From Hydnum rufescens UP504 (taxonomy: Eukaryota; Basidiomycota; Agaricomycetes; Cantharellales; Hydnaceae), in the NCBI GenBank assembly GCA_014904985.1, contig MU129102.1, positions 1-64,000 on the forward strand: a stretch of 64,000 nt of DNA, given 5' to 3'. Positions 1 through 10,329 of the stretch are shown one piece after another. The position numbers were made by a program, and so were the translations under genes. Positions within the stretch are counted from its first letter, which is position 1; every line of letters starts with the position of its first letter. Under the pieces are notes generated by a model that worked only from the letters and a program-made list of their open reading frames with translations, did no database searches and was not told the origin of the DNA.

Positions 1-90
1 CAGAAAACTCCGCGCCAAAGTCACTGGAAACGTGTAATTGAGGAGCTCCTTCCCCAGTGGAATGGCGCAGAAAGGTGTGTGGTTGGAGTG

Positions 91-935
91 CTATGCATGA
101 ATCACTCGGAAGGCGGGAACAAACGTCAGGGTCCTTTCATAGGCCTCAGAGAAATGGGGGACAGGTGGTTCATATGACTCGCTTTCATCCGGACTCGGGG
201 GTGGGCTTCGTGGGATCGGTGGGGGAGTGGGCGATGACAAGACACGAGGTGGAGAAAGCATAGGATTCCCAGCTTTTTGTTGTGGAAATGGCCTTTCGAC
301 TGCTCCGGGAGGGGTCACAATGCCATCTGGATTCGGTGATAGGGGCGAGCGTTTTTCAGCGATTCTCTCCGAGAAAATGTGGGTGTGCCTTTGTACGCTT
401 CGGGAGCACATCTCGCCAGGCCAGTCGGACTCGGTCCGGTGTATGAGGCATGTGAGGAGGCGGTCGGATCGGCGGCCATTCAGGAGGCGGAGGAAGCATT
501 CGGATCACCGGTTGCGGTTTGGGCGGTGGAGTTGGCAGTGGACTGTAGAATGCAACAGGAGGAACCATAGGCACGGGTTCCGGAGTTGAAGCAGGGATCT
601 CGAAAATCGAATGGGAGGTGAACCCGACGATGACACCAATGGCACCCTAAGTGGCTGCGGCCCCGTTGGGCTGGAATCGGTCGGGGGCCGAGCTGTCAGA
701 CCTACTGTACACTGGTATCCGCCTCCGGCATAGGGGTACGCTTTGAGAAATGGATAGGCAGTTGGTTTGCGAGAATCTGGAGGGTAGTATGGCATGCCTT
801 GCAAATGCGGCACAGGGGTGAAGTATCGCTGAGAGGAAGAGTGAGATTGAGCCAGACGAACAAGGTGCCCTTGGGATATTGGCCTGTCCAGCACCATCGT
901 TTGTGTAACCGCCACGAACAAATGCGAAGGACCAA
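91..935 (-). CDS. Proline-rich hypothetical protein (multi-exon)
   Basis: I do not recognise a family. Three minus-strand reading blocks can be chained: a Ser/Tyr/Pro-rich block (about 921-720), a block dense in Pro (about 655-375, with runs such as LPPPPEWPPIRPPPHM), and a C-terminal Pro/Ser block ending at a stop at 91. A plausible 60-nt intron (GTAGGT...CTTAG, about 706-647) joins the first two and restores one frame. Passing from the second to the third block near 375 needs a 1-nt shift or an unseen intron. The true start is uncertain; 921 is only the first in-frame Met. The composition suggests a disordered, possibly secreted or cytoskeleton-adaptor-like protein, but no function is claimed. 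Confidence 0.35.
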
Positions 936-2137
936 GGTATCCCCAAACGAAAAGGAAGGCGCGGATCGCCTCGTACGCGAGTGTTTAAATCAATACCTTG
1001 AACCCGGTCCAATATAAATGTCGGGAGTCCGAGGTCGAGGGAAAGGGCTGTAAATCGCCACTTCAGAAACGTCACGAACTTGAGGGATGGCATGCAAAGC
1101 CGAACAAGAAGGTCGTGCGAAAAGCACCTAATACTACCTTCAATGGTCATATTGAACGGCAGATGTATGCGGTGGTCTCTGATAGACAAATGTCGACTCC
1201 ACCTAGAAATGTGACAACATAGCAAACGGCTCGTATGTTCGCCTAGAGAAATGTAAACGTGAAGAAAATGAAACAGTGGCAGTGTCATGACGTAAGCAAG
1301 ATGTAGATCCCGACGGCATCATCGTAGGACCAAGCTACTGAGCTAGACATTCTCTCCGACAGGTCACTCTATATAAAATCCGTTGGATAACCGAATCTTT
1401 GATATTTCAGCCATCTTCGGTTGTCAACCGATACCACAAGGAGAACATGAAACTTCTGTCCCAGACGTTGCTGCCTCGGCGTGAAGCCATGCCGCTCTCG
1501 TTTGACCCCAGCGGCTAGAAGAAGCAATCCTGGTGACCTGGCCGACCGTACTGTGTACTGTTCCTGTTCACCACTAGCTTGGTATCGCTGGCTCCGCTGT
1601 GTCAGATCGGGGAGTCTAGATGAAAAATGATACCATGAGTAAATGGGTAAATGGCCCGGGTAGTATTTAATTTCTCCCCATGGAGAAGAGCGAAGAGGCA
1701 GATATCAAATCTGAAGAGAAGGTCACTGGTAGAAAGGACAGATTTCGAGTCCGTGACAAACGTTGATCTCTGTCGTCGCTGCCGACATTGAGATAATTCG
1801 TTCGCCACGTGGGTATGTCAGGAACTTCCTAATGAGCATGGAGAGTCGGCCTCGTGTTGACTGTGGGACTGACGGTCCCAAAAGTCAGACAGCTCAGAAA
1901 ATGGGTCCTCGACGTTTCCGGGCTAGGTTTAATTTGAGTGACACTGGTGGCGGCTAACCATTTCTGAAGAAGCAACACATGAGTATCTGACTAATTTTGA
2001 TGGGATGCTGAAACACTGGTGGCTATTGCCTCGTGGCCGCAAATACTCTCCACCTCTTTGTCACACACCATCACACCACCGTTCGTCATCTTTGGACATC
2101 TGGGCAACTCATCAGTTAGAGCGCTCTCTCACACATC
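936..2137. other. Intergenic stretch, no supported gene
   Basis: Only short overlapping frames on both strands, with no family motif and no consistent splice-linked coding. It separates the proline-rich gene from the NLR-like gene and probably holds the promoter of the latter. Confidence 0.5.
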
Positions 2138-5100
2138 ATGGCATCCAAAGACCCGCTGAGCCTAGCGGACATGCGCCAAGTGCATATATCAGGTGTGCTA
2201 CTGTATCCACTTAAAGACTAGAAATTCGCATCGAACAAACCTATTTGGCCCTGGCGACAGAGGCCAGATGTAGCAGCCCTCTTCTACGTACATCGAAACC
2301 ATATCGCCTTCATTTCACCATTCAGCCTCCGGCTACCGTCACTGGGCTTCGTTCGCCAAAGTCGCAATACGTCAAGGCAACACAAGATGCCGTGGTGTGG
2401 AAGGACCCCTTCAGGAATGAGTTGTAGGTCTCCTTCACGCACGCATACCTCGTCATCTTTCGTTCACACCCACTCGGCAGCACGGTGATTCCGGCAACTG
2501 TTGATTGCAGAGTGGTTATAGATTTGTTCGAGCGCCATCTTGGGCATTCGGGGCGGATTCTCGCATCGTGTACTTTGGATCTCTCCGCGACAGACAAAGG
2601 TGAACCTGCTCATGTTTATGTGAAGAGGGACCACGCTCACGCAGTCTTTATCCCTGCAGAAATACGTCTCGATTTGAAAAGTGACGCAAACGACACATTC
2701 GGAGAATTGATGATATGTGTGGCATCCTCTCTCGTGTCCACTAGTGACGCTGTCGACAATGCCAGCCGAGCTCAGTTGACGGCTTGGCCCGCTTTGTTGA
2801 GTCGCCTTGACGCACTTGTGAAAGTTGCAGATACAGTCGCCGAGGCACGTTTCATTCCCGATTACCTGTCCCCACGACCACTAAGAAGTATCCACAAACA
2901 GGTTCACCCATGGATCAAGTTAGCATGGGGAGTCGTCTCAGCAGCGTATAAGGTACCACTAAACTCAGGTTTTATATCTGTATGCTCTTTGACTGGTGTT
3001 CCATTAGATCGCCTCCGCCCAGAGTGCCCGAGACGCGAAAGTGATGGGTTTAGTCCAGACTATGGCAGATAGCTGCTCCTTCGCCGACGAAGCCGAGGAG
3101 TTGAAGAAACGCTCGAAAACAGATCAAGACATCATCAACCAAATACTGCGCCAAGTAATGGAGTGCGCATATTTCATTCGGGACTATTGCAACAAGGCCT
3201 TCGGTATGTGGAATCTCACATGTTCTACTTACTCCAAGACTGATCCGCATGGGTCCAAGTCAAACGCGCAGTGGAGAACGCGGTTTCTCCTATGGACGCA
3301 CAGATTGATGACTACAAGGGGACCCTGGAGACTCTCCGACGGAATCTGATTGATCATGCCAACATACAATGCTCTGTGATTACATATCGTGTCTTCGATG
3401 TTGTGGCCGAAGTCCGTGAGTACTTCTTGGATGTCTTCGGTCAAAACCTTCGTTCCAAGATGTTTCACAGGCGACTTGCAAGTGCTCAGCGAAATAAAAT
3501 ATGCCCCGGAGGCCCATCACGATCTGGATAAAGCGTGCTTATCAGGCACGCGTACCGAGACCATCGACGCTATAGTGGGTTGGGCTCTTGGAGCGGACAC
3601 CCCGTCATCTGATCCGAGTAGCCCAATAAAGTTGGGCTCGAATGAATCGTCTCGTGTACTTTGGTTATGCGGCCTGGCGGGTGCGGGGAAATCGTCGATC
3701 CTTCGCTCATGCGCGAAACGTGTTTCCGACCTTGAACGCAAGGGGTCGTACTATGGCTTCGACAAAAATAAACCCTTGCAAACCTGACCAACTTGTTCAG
3801 TACGATCGCTCGAGACCTGGCCGACCTCGACAAGTCCCGGAAGCAGCGCCTTGTCGATGCTGTGAAGGACGCGACTGCCATACGAACAACCGATAACTGC
3901 AAATTGCAGTTCGAGCACTTCATCATTGCATCATTCAAGGATGATAAGGCCCTGGGGGAGACCGTCGTTTTCATTGATGCATTTGACGAATCTGGGGACG
4001 TTACGGCTCGTGCCGACGCACTCGCTGTTCTAACGAAGCGAGCCTCAGAACTCCCTCCGGGTCTTCGAGTCGTAGTCACTTCGAGACATGAGCCCGATAT
4101 CCAATTTGCATTGCAGTCTCCGCTGCAACCTGGGCTTGCCGTCATGCTACTGGACGACATCCCCGCTGATCAGACCTCGCGCGATATTGGGAAGTATGTG
4201 CACAATGAATTCCGTGACGCGAAGTTATTCCGAGAGAAGTACCAGACGGAGCTGAGGGATCTCATTCGGATGGCTGGAACATCCTTTCAATGGGCTGCTA
4301 CCGCCTGCCGCTTCATTCGTGGGGATGGTATAGCCGGCGTCGGGCCGCATGACCGGATTGCGACAGTGCTTCGTAGTGACGAAGGGCTCTATGGGCTCTA
4401 TAGCACTGTGATGAAGGTGCACTTCGATCCTTCGATTGAGATAGGAGTAAAACGGGTCAAGTCGATCCTGGGCCGAATCGTATGCGCTCAGGAGCCATTA
4501 TCATTGCAGGCCCTTTTGCACCTAGTTCCACCAGACTCTATCCTCACTCCAGATGACCCATATGACAAGGAGATACAGGGAGGGATTGTGAAACATCTTG
4601 CCTCGCTCCTTAGCAGTACTCACAGCGACGATGAGCCCATTGTACCTCTCCACACGTCATATCGCGATTTCTTGTGTGACCCAAAGCATAACCAATATTT
4701 CTGCATTGACAAAGATGAAGCAAATCAGGACATGGCCCTGGCATGCTTCCGCATGATGGAGCAAAGCTTGAAATTCAATATCTGTCAACTTCCGACATCT
4801 TTTCTCCCCAATGTTGCCATCCCCAACATTACTGTTCTTGTGAATGAACACATCCCCTCTCATCTGTCTTATGCTTGTCGATTCTGGGGATTCCATGTGT
4901 CTGCAGCACCTAGTGGTGAGGTTACCCAGAAACACACAGAGTCATTGCTTCAGAAGCATTTCCTCCACTGGTTGGAGGTAATGAGCCTCACACAGAGCTC
5001 CCCTCAAACTGTGTTAGCCTCACTTAGCATCTCTCCTGTGAGCATGGCTCCAATTTGCTTACATGCTGAAGCTGTGTGATTAACATCCATTGCCCAGATT

Positions 5101-6603
5101 GGTCCAGACCTTGTCAAGCTGCATCATGATGCAATGCAATTCATCTCCATGTTTACAGCCATGATTGCTACAAGTGCACCTCACATCTACCTCTCTGGTC
5201 TGACATTTGCCCCTGCATCATCCCTCCTATATCAGAGGTGGCAGAGTCAATTTCCAGGGGTTGCAAAACTTGCTCAGGGAAGACTTCAGCACTGGCCAAA
5301 CACTAGGCTGATCTTAGAAGGACATCATTCTGAAGTAGAATGTGTTGCTTTCTCACCTGATGGTAAGCAGATTGCTTCTGGCTCTTGGGACCAGACCATC
5401 CAACTCTGGAATGTGGAGATGGGTGTGTGTGTTGGCCAGCCAATGCAGGGCACAAGGGTGCTGTCACATGCATTGCTTTCTCACCTGATGGCAAGCAGAT
5501 TGCTTCTGGCTCTTGGGACAAGACCATCCAACTCTGGAATGTGGAGATGGGTGTGATTGTTGGCCAGCCAATGCAGGGGCACAAGGGTGCTGTCACATGC
5601 ATTGCTTTCTCACCTGATGGCAAGCAGATTGCTTCTGCCTCTTGGGACAAGACCATCCAACTCTGGAATGTGGAGATGGGTGTGATTGTTGGCCAGCCAA
5701 TGCAGGGGCATAAGGATTCTGTCACATGCATTGCTTTCTCACCTGATGGCAAGCAGATTGCTTCTGCCTCTTGGGACAAGATCATCCAACTCTGGAATGT
5801 GGAGATGGGTGTGAGTGTTGGCCAGCCAATGCAGGGGCACAAGGGTGCTGTCATGTGCATTGCTTTCTCACCTGATGGCAAGCACATTGTTTCTGGCTCT
5901 TGGGACAAGACCATCCAACTCTGGAATGTGGAGATGGGTGTGAGTGTTGGCCAGCCAATGGAGGGGCACAAGGATGTTGTCACATGCATTGCTTTCTCAC
6001 CTGATGGCAAGCAGATTGCTTCTGGCTCTTGGGACAATACCATCCAACTCTGGAATGTGGAGATGGGTGTGAGTGTTGACCAGCCAATGGAGGGGCACCA
6101 GGATTCTGTCACATGCATTGCTTTCTCACCTGATGGCAAGAAAATTGCTTCTGGCTCTAGGACAAGACCATCTGACTCTGGAATGTGGAGATGGGTGTGA
6201 GCATTGGCCAGCCAATGGAAGGGAATGGTAGTGCCATCCAGTCTATTGCTTCCCCACCTGACAGCAAACAGATCACATCTGATTCCTGGGATAACACTAT
6301 CCAAATTTCACACTTGCCCAATGTGGAGTCTAATCACAACCTCCAGTATCCAGTCCATCTATTCCCTCTCCCCTCCCACTCCTTTCAATTTGAGAATGGG
6401 TGGATTTTGGGCCCAGTAAAGAGCTTATCCTTTGGGTCCCTCCTGTCTACCATGGATTCCTGGAGCAACCTAACTGTTGTATCATAGGAGGACCCCAAAG
6501 GACTGAGATTGATTTTCAGCACCTTAAGTGTGGCCAGGAGTGGGTACAATGTCAAAAAGTGGTTGGTGAAGCAGATGCTGCTGGTGGTTCCAGGAAATTG
6601 TAA
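2138..6603 (+). pseudogene. NACHT-WD40 NLR-like (STAND) protein, frame-broken
   Basis: Fungal NLR-like immune-receptor candidate: N-terminal C2-like segment, helical region, NACHT NTPase, WD40 ligand-sensing domain. The start MASKDPLSLADMRQVHIS is at 2138. The P-loop GLAGAGKSS is at 3671-3697 and the Walker B region VVFIDAFDES at about 3965-3995. Likely introns are 2424-2510, about 2953-3007, one after CNKAFG (about 3205), about 3414-3470, and a 60-nt phase-0 intron at 5038-5097 (GTGAGC...CCCAG) that removes an otherwise in-frame TGA. WD40 repeats start near 5320, and the C-terminal tail (SKELILWVPP) ends at 6603. Frame breaks of 1 nt are seen near 2215, 3772, 5448 (GGG where sister repeats have GGGG), 6157 and 6410. 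Either this is a recent pseudogene or several single-base losses are sequencing errors. The domain identity is firm. Confidence 0.85.
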
Positions 6604-9359
6604 CATTTAACTGTGCTTTGTGCTTCATTTGAGAATGCTCCTTTTTTTTTGGGAACAATCACACTGAATAATCAGTTACATGGTAGACCAGCCATTTGAA
6701 GATGGGCTTCATTTGTGCAAACCTGCTTTCACTGGTATATGGGGAGAGCTCTTGGCTAGGGCACTTTCCAACACCTTACCACTTACCACAGTGAACAGTA
6801 AGTGGATGTGATCTGGCCACCATCTCCAATTTGCCAAGATGACAATGGCCATGACAAATGATGTTGGGGTGGGAGTGAATGTGGACATTCAGCAGTTCAC
6901 ATTACTGCAGGGGTTGCACCTCAGACAGCCATAAATCTGGTCCTTCTTAGGTAGCAAATCCCAGACATGTTTTGGTACCTAACTAGGTACTTGAGACCAT
7001 GGGGGCCCAAATGCACCCAATGATCATCTGTGATGGGGGCCCAGTGTTGACCCTGCATCACAAGGCAATCTCTTGCATGAATGGCCCAAGTCCCTGTTAT
7101 TTCATACAAGCTGGGACTATTCTGAAACAATATGTTGGTGGGGTCAGTGATAGTGGCCAGGTCAAAGTTGATGAGGACACTATGCACTTGGCCCCCTCCA
7201 TCATGTCAGATCATAATGTTATTTTGGCTGATATTGTGATGAAGAGTTTTGGCATCTTTGCAAAGCACTTGGTGGCCTGGATGGAGGGCAAGGATGTACC
7301 ATGGAGACATGATGTCAAGATGCCTGCATTCAATGATGTCAATCATGACTTTGACAAATTCATCTAATGTCCAGACCTTGTTCATTGGGTGGAAACACTC
7401 CATGACAATCACCCTTAGGGTCTGGGTTTTGGCCCCATGACAAGAGGCAGGAGTTATTGAGTACTATTCCTTACCAGGTCCATTGCTGCCACAAGGTTAT
7501 TGCTGTTTCCCTCCCAGTGCCATCAATTCTTGTTCAGGAGCCACCAAATTTGTGAGGCAGCTGTATGGGAGATGTATATAGGATTCCACAGAAACAGTTT
7601 TGAAGAAATGAGCAAAGTGCTCCCTCACAAGGCAAATTATTGCTGGAAATTGCCAAATTTGGTGATTTTGAATCCTCAGAATTGCATTCATGGGTCATGT
7701 AGCCACTCTGCAATGGAAAAACTGTTTGTATGTTGTGGACCAGGATACTGGCTGCCCCTGTGAAAATTTTTGATTCTCTATGGGCTGAGGCTGAGGCATG
7801 AAGGCAGTCCAAGTGTCAGCATTTTGCTCCATTTCTACCAAGCAAACCACAAGAACTAAATAAAATCCTTCTCTACACCCCCACCTCCATCATGTGCAAT
7901 AAAATACCTCCAAAAATACAGAGCTGGTCCAAGGAGGTCATGCAGGAGGTCATTGAAATCTGCTATCATGTGAGGAGTGGTTTTATGATGTGTGAATGAT
8001 ATTAGACTGGCCACATACCCAGGACCCCCCCCCTCTTCTTGTGGCAGAACCCACAGGGCCCAGGGGATCCACCACAAAGCCACATCAATGGATATGCTTG
8101 ATGTGAGTATAATATAAGGTCATGGAAATACCTAGGTGAAGGACTTTGCTGAGCAAAATGGGACCTTGACATGGATCCCTCATTTCTCCCTCATTTTCAC
8201 ATAGAACCCTTCATAATTTTTCAGATATGTAGATATAGTTATCTTCTATGTACCTACCAAGTTTGAGCCCCATCAGAGCCCAGGAACATGATTAATTTCT
8301 CCAATTATTCACTTTGTGACAATAACCCAGTAAGGAATAGTAATCTTGTGTGCAAAGTGCAGTTGGGGTGTGGTCAATGGTCAAGGATGGCATGGTTGTT
8401 GTTCTTTGTGGCACAGGTGCATGCTGCATTGATGATATTGGCTTCACTTGCTCAGTCTGTAGGGGGCCAGCTTATCTTGACCATGAGATCCTGGCCCTTT
8501 AGATCAGGATTGTCAGCAATGCCTTCAACCACAATTGTTCCCTGGCCAACAAGAGTGTACTGGTGAGTTATAATTCACCTGAGTTGGATTTTTGTATTAC
8601 TGACAGTTATCATAGAGCCAGGGAAAGGGTCTGGGAGGCCTTGTCTTGATGATCCCTGGTATTATAGACAGGCTCAGTGGTGTTCCTCACATTATGCCTA
8701 GGTTGTACATGGGATCCAGATGTCCCCCTCTCTGGCACAAGGGGTCTGCTGGGATATGATATAAATGGATGGAAGTCCCATTGTTCTTGTATAAAGCATG
8801 CCATTCAAGTGATGGCTTGAATGAAATATCAAACACCAGAGCTGCTCCTCAAATCACAGTGCAATGATACTGCAATATGGCCAAGATGATAGTACCAGAA
8901 GTGATATTCCACTCCATTCAAGGTGATGTTGATAATGTGGGTACAGAACCAGCCATGGGAGAACATTTCAAGTGTGTAACTAGCACCCCATATCTGTTCA
9001 TCAAGGTTGGGGTGTTGGTCCTGGGCATCTTGGCTTCTGGCTCTGCAGAAGGAAGAGAGTCTGCTGGCTGTTTTGAAGCCAGTTTGAACCCAGACATAGA
9101 TGTGGCATTGGATAATGACAGGGACTCTTGAGAGATCAGTAAGGCCAACAGGTTCAAACCTACACTCCAACACACACATGAGGCCAGAGATGGGATGGGA
9201 TTCCTCAAGGACCACAAAATGAGAGCCCCTTGAATTTGATGCAACAATAAATCTTTTCCCAGTAGAAACCAGGTTCAGGTCCACTGGGAGGATCCACCAA
9301 GTTTTTGAGTTGTTCAGTGCCCCATGAACTAACACAACATCAGGTTTGCAACATGCAAC
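4881..9359. other. CpG-free block of about 4.5 kb
   Basis: Reading every line of this interval I found no CG dinucleotide. The last CG on the left is at 4879-4880, inside the NLR coding sequence; the next is at 9360-9361. Sequence on both sides has ordinary CpG density. The block crosses gene, intergenic and opposite-strand gene sequence and is not extremely AT-rich, so it is a dinucleotide effect rather than simple base composition. It covers the WD40 array and the decayed FunK1 gene, both members of multicopy families. This fits long-term CpG methylation followed by C-to-T deamination, or a RIP-like process aimed at CpG. Confidence 0.9.
5320..6200 (+). repeat. WD40 tandem repeats, 129-bp units
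   Basis: Seven consecutive 43-codon WD40 units, each containing the series AFSPDGKQIASGSWD and TIQLWNVEMGV. Successive copies of the ATTGCTTTCTCACC box start at 5472, 5601 and 5730, exactly 129 nt apart. The first interval is 128, giving a 1-nt loss in a G run. The units are nearly identical at DNA level and differ at only a few codons (GAV/DSV/DVV; IVG/SVG; KT/KI/NT). This is the pattern of concerted evolution known in fungal HNWD-type NLRs, where repeat number and variable residues set recognition specificity. Confidence 0.9.
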
Positions 9360-9371
9360 CGAGCCTTGCAA
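6921..9371 (-). pseudogene. Decayed FunK1-type fungal protein kinase
   Basis: Minus-strand fragments in several frames match the order of a FunK1 (Pkinase_fungal) protein. An N-terminal segment (GVEYHFWYYHLGHIAVS, about 8920-8870) is followed by a nucleotide-binding loop and lysine region (YTLVGQGTIVVEG ... LMVKISWPP, about 8565-8465). Next come a catalytic-loop remnant (TLHHNISQNNIM, about 7245-7209), a Mg-loop remnant (INFDLA, about 7165) and a TGTW activation-segment motif (about 7095). The catalytic HRD reads HHN, as expected if CGCGAT became CACAAT by G-to-A changes at two CpGs. Stops and frame changes break the gene throughout. It lies tail-to-tail with the NLR gene and wholly inside the CpG-free block. 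Family assignment is from remembered motifs and was not tested by search. Confidence 0.6.
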
Positions 9372-9569
9372 AAATTTCGGACCTCCACAACAGAACTTTA
9401 GCTTGGGGTTACCTCCAAGTAGTTCGAGAAGTTCGGGGGTGTGTCATGATAGCATTTGCCAAGGTAGCAAAGGGCAGGTAGCAATTTGTCTCAATTCCAC
9501 TGGTTTGACAAAATGTGTGCAACTTAGGGCAACTCCCGACTTTGAGTCTTGACTTGTGACTCGAGTCGA

Positions 9570-9794
9570 TGTGAGGGAACTGGATCCGGATGTATCCGGG
9601 TTCACTCGATCCTGTCTAGAGAGCGTTCAAGACTGTCGGTGGTAGCAAGATGACTGTCCGGAAAAGCTCTATTCGAGGGGGGACTAGAAAAGATGATACA
9701 AAAGGTTCTATCGCTACCTAATATACCAGGATGATTTGTAACGTGATATGATTACGTAATGTGAGAGGTGTCGGTGTTCGCCGATATCCTCTCA
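9570..9794 (-). repeat. 3' LTR of the gypsy element
   Basis: A 225-nt repeat starting TGTGAGGGAACTGG and ending ATATCCTCTCA on the plus strand. Compared with the other LTR it shows two substitutions and one missing G (CCAGGATG against CCAGGGATG). Both substitutions (near 9613 and 9640) are TG here where the other LTR has CG. Confidence 0.95.
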
Positions 9795-9882
9795 GTCGCC
9801 CTCCCAGGATACATCACATGGAGCCTGAAACCGTGAGTGTCATGAGTCAGGATAGGAGGGTAAGGTATGAGGAATTACATTT

Positions 9883-10329
9883 TTATTCAGTTGTTGTGGG
9901 GGCTTCTGCCTCCCCGGCTGTCATATCAGCATCTTCATATTCCGCAAAGGCATTGAGGTCGATATAATCAGACTCTGGCTGGGTGGCACCTTCGGACACA
10001 GCAGCATTGGCAGTATCGTGTGGGGATGTGGTAGGAACTGATATAGGGACTGCCGGTGTAGCGGAACCTGGGCCTGTGGGCATACTGGGCCAGCGGGGCT
10101 ACTGCCGAGGGGGTGGAACTCGAGTGGGTGGTCATGAGGTAAGAAGAATGCTGCATCATCAGGGTGTGACACATTATAAGTAGTGCCTGTGGGACCGCGG
10201 TGGCCATGACCTTGACCTCGGTAGTTCCGAGTTCATCCTCGGGGTGGCTGTGCGATCTGGTTTGTGACTCGGGCGAATGCACCAAGAACGGGGGAGAGCA
10301 TCTGCTGCATCAGGGGTGTAGCAGCAGCT
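9883..10329 (-). CDS. Polyprotein tail / acidic C-terminal frame
   Basis: Two overlapping minus-strand frames look like the eroded end of the polyprotein: a Pro/Arg-rich piece (THLEDEAAATPLMQQML, about 10340-10290) and a final acidic piece (SDYIDLNAFAEYEDADM, about 9972-9922) stopping at 9883, about 90 nt before the 3' LTR. They are linked only by assuming 1-nt shifts. No known domain. Confidence 0.45.

Noticed and set aside
647..1288. A 213-codon minus-strand frame
   Set aside because: Cys/Leu/His-rich with no motif; only its end overlaps the proline-rich gene. It looks fortuitous.
5038..5097. In-frame TGA in the NLR read as a nonsense mutation
   Set aside because: It lies inside a good 60-nt phase-0 GT-AG intron (GTGAGC...CCCAG) that keeps the frame on both sides.
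5303..6304. A 333-codon minus-strand open frame with regular repeats
   Set aside because: It is the antisense shadow of the 129-bp WD40 repeats; a repeat length divisible by three keeps any stop-free frame open.
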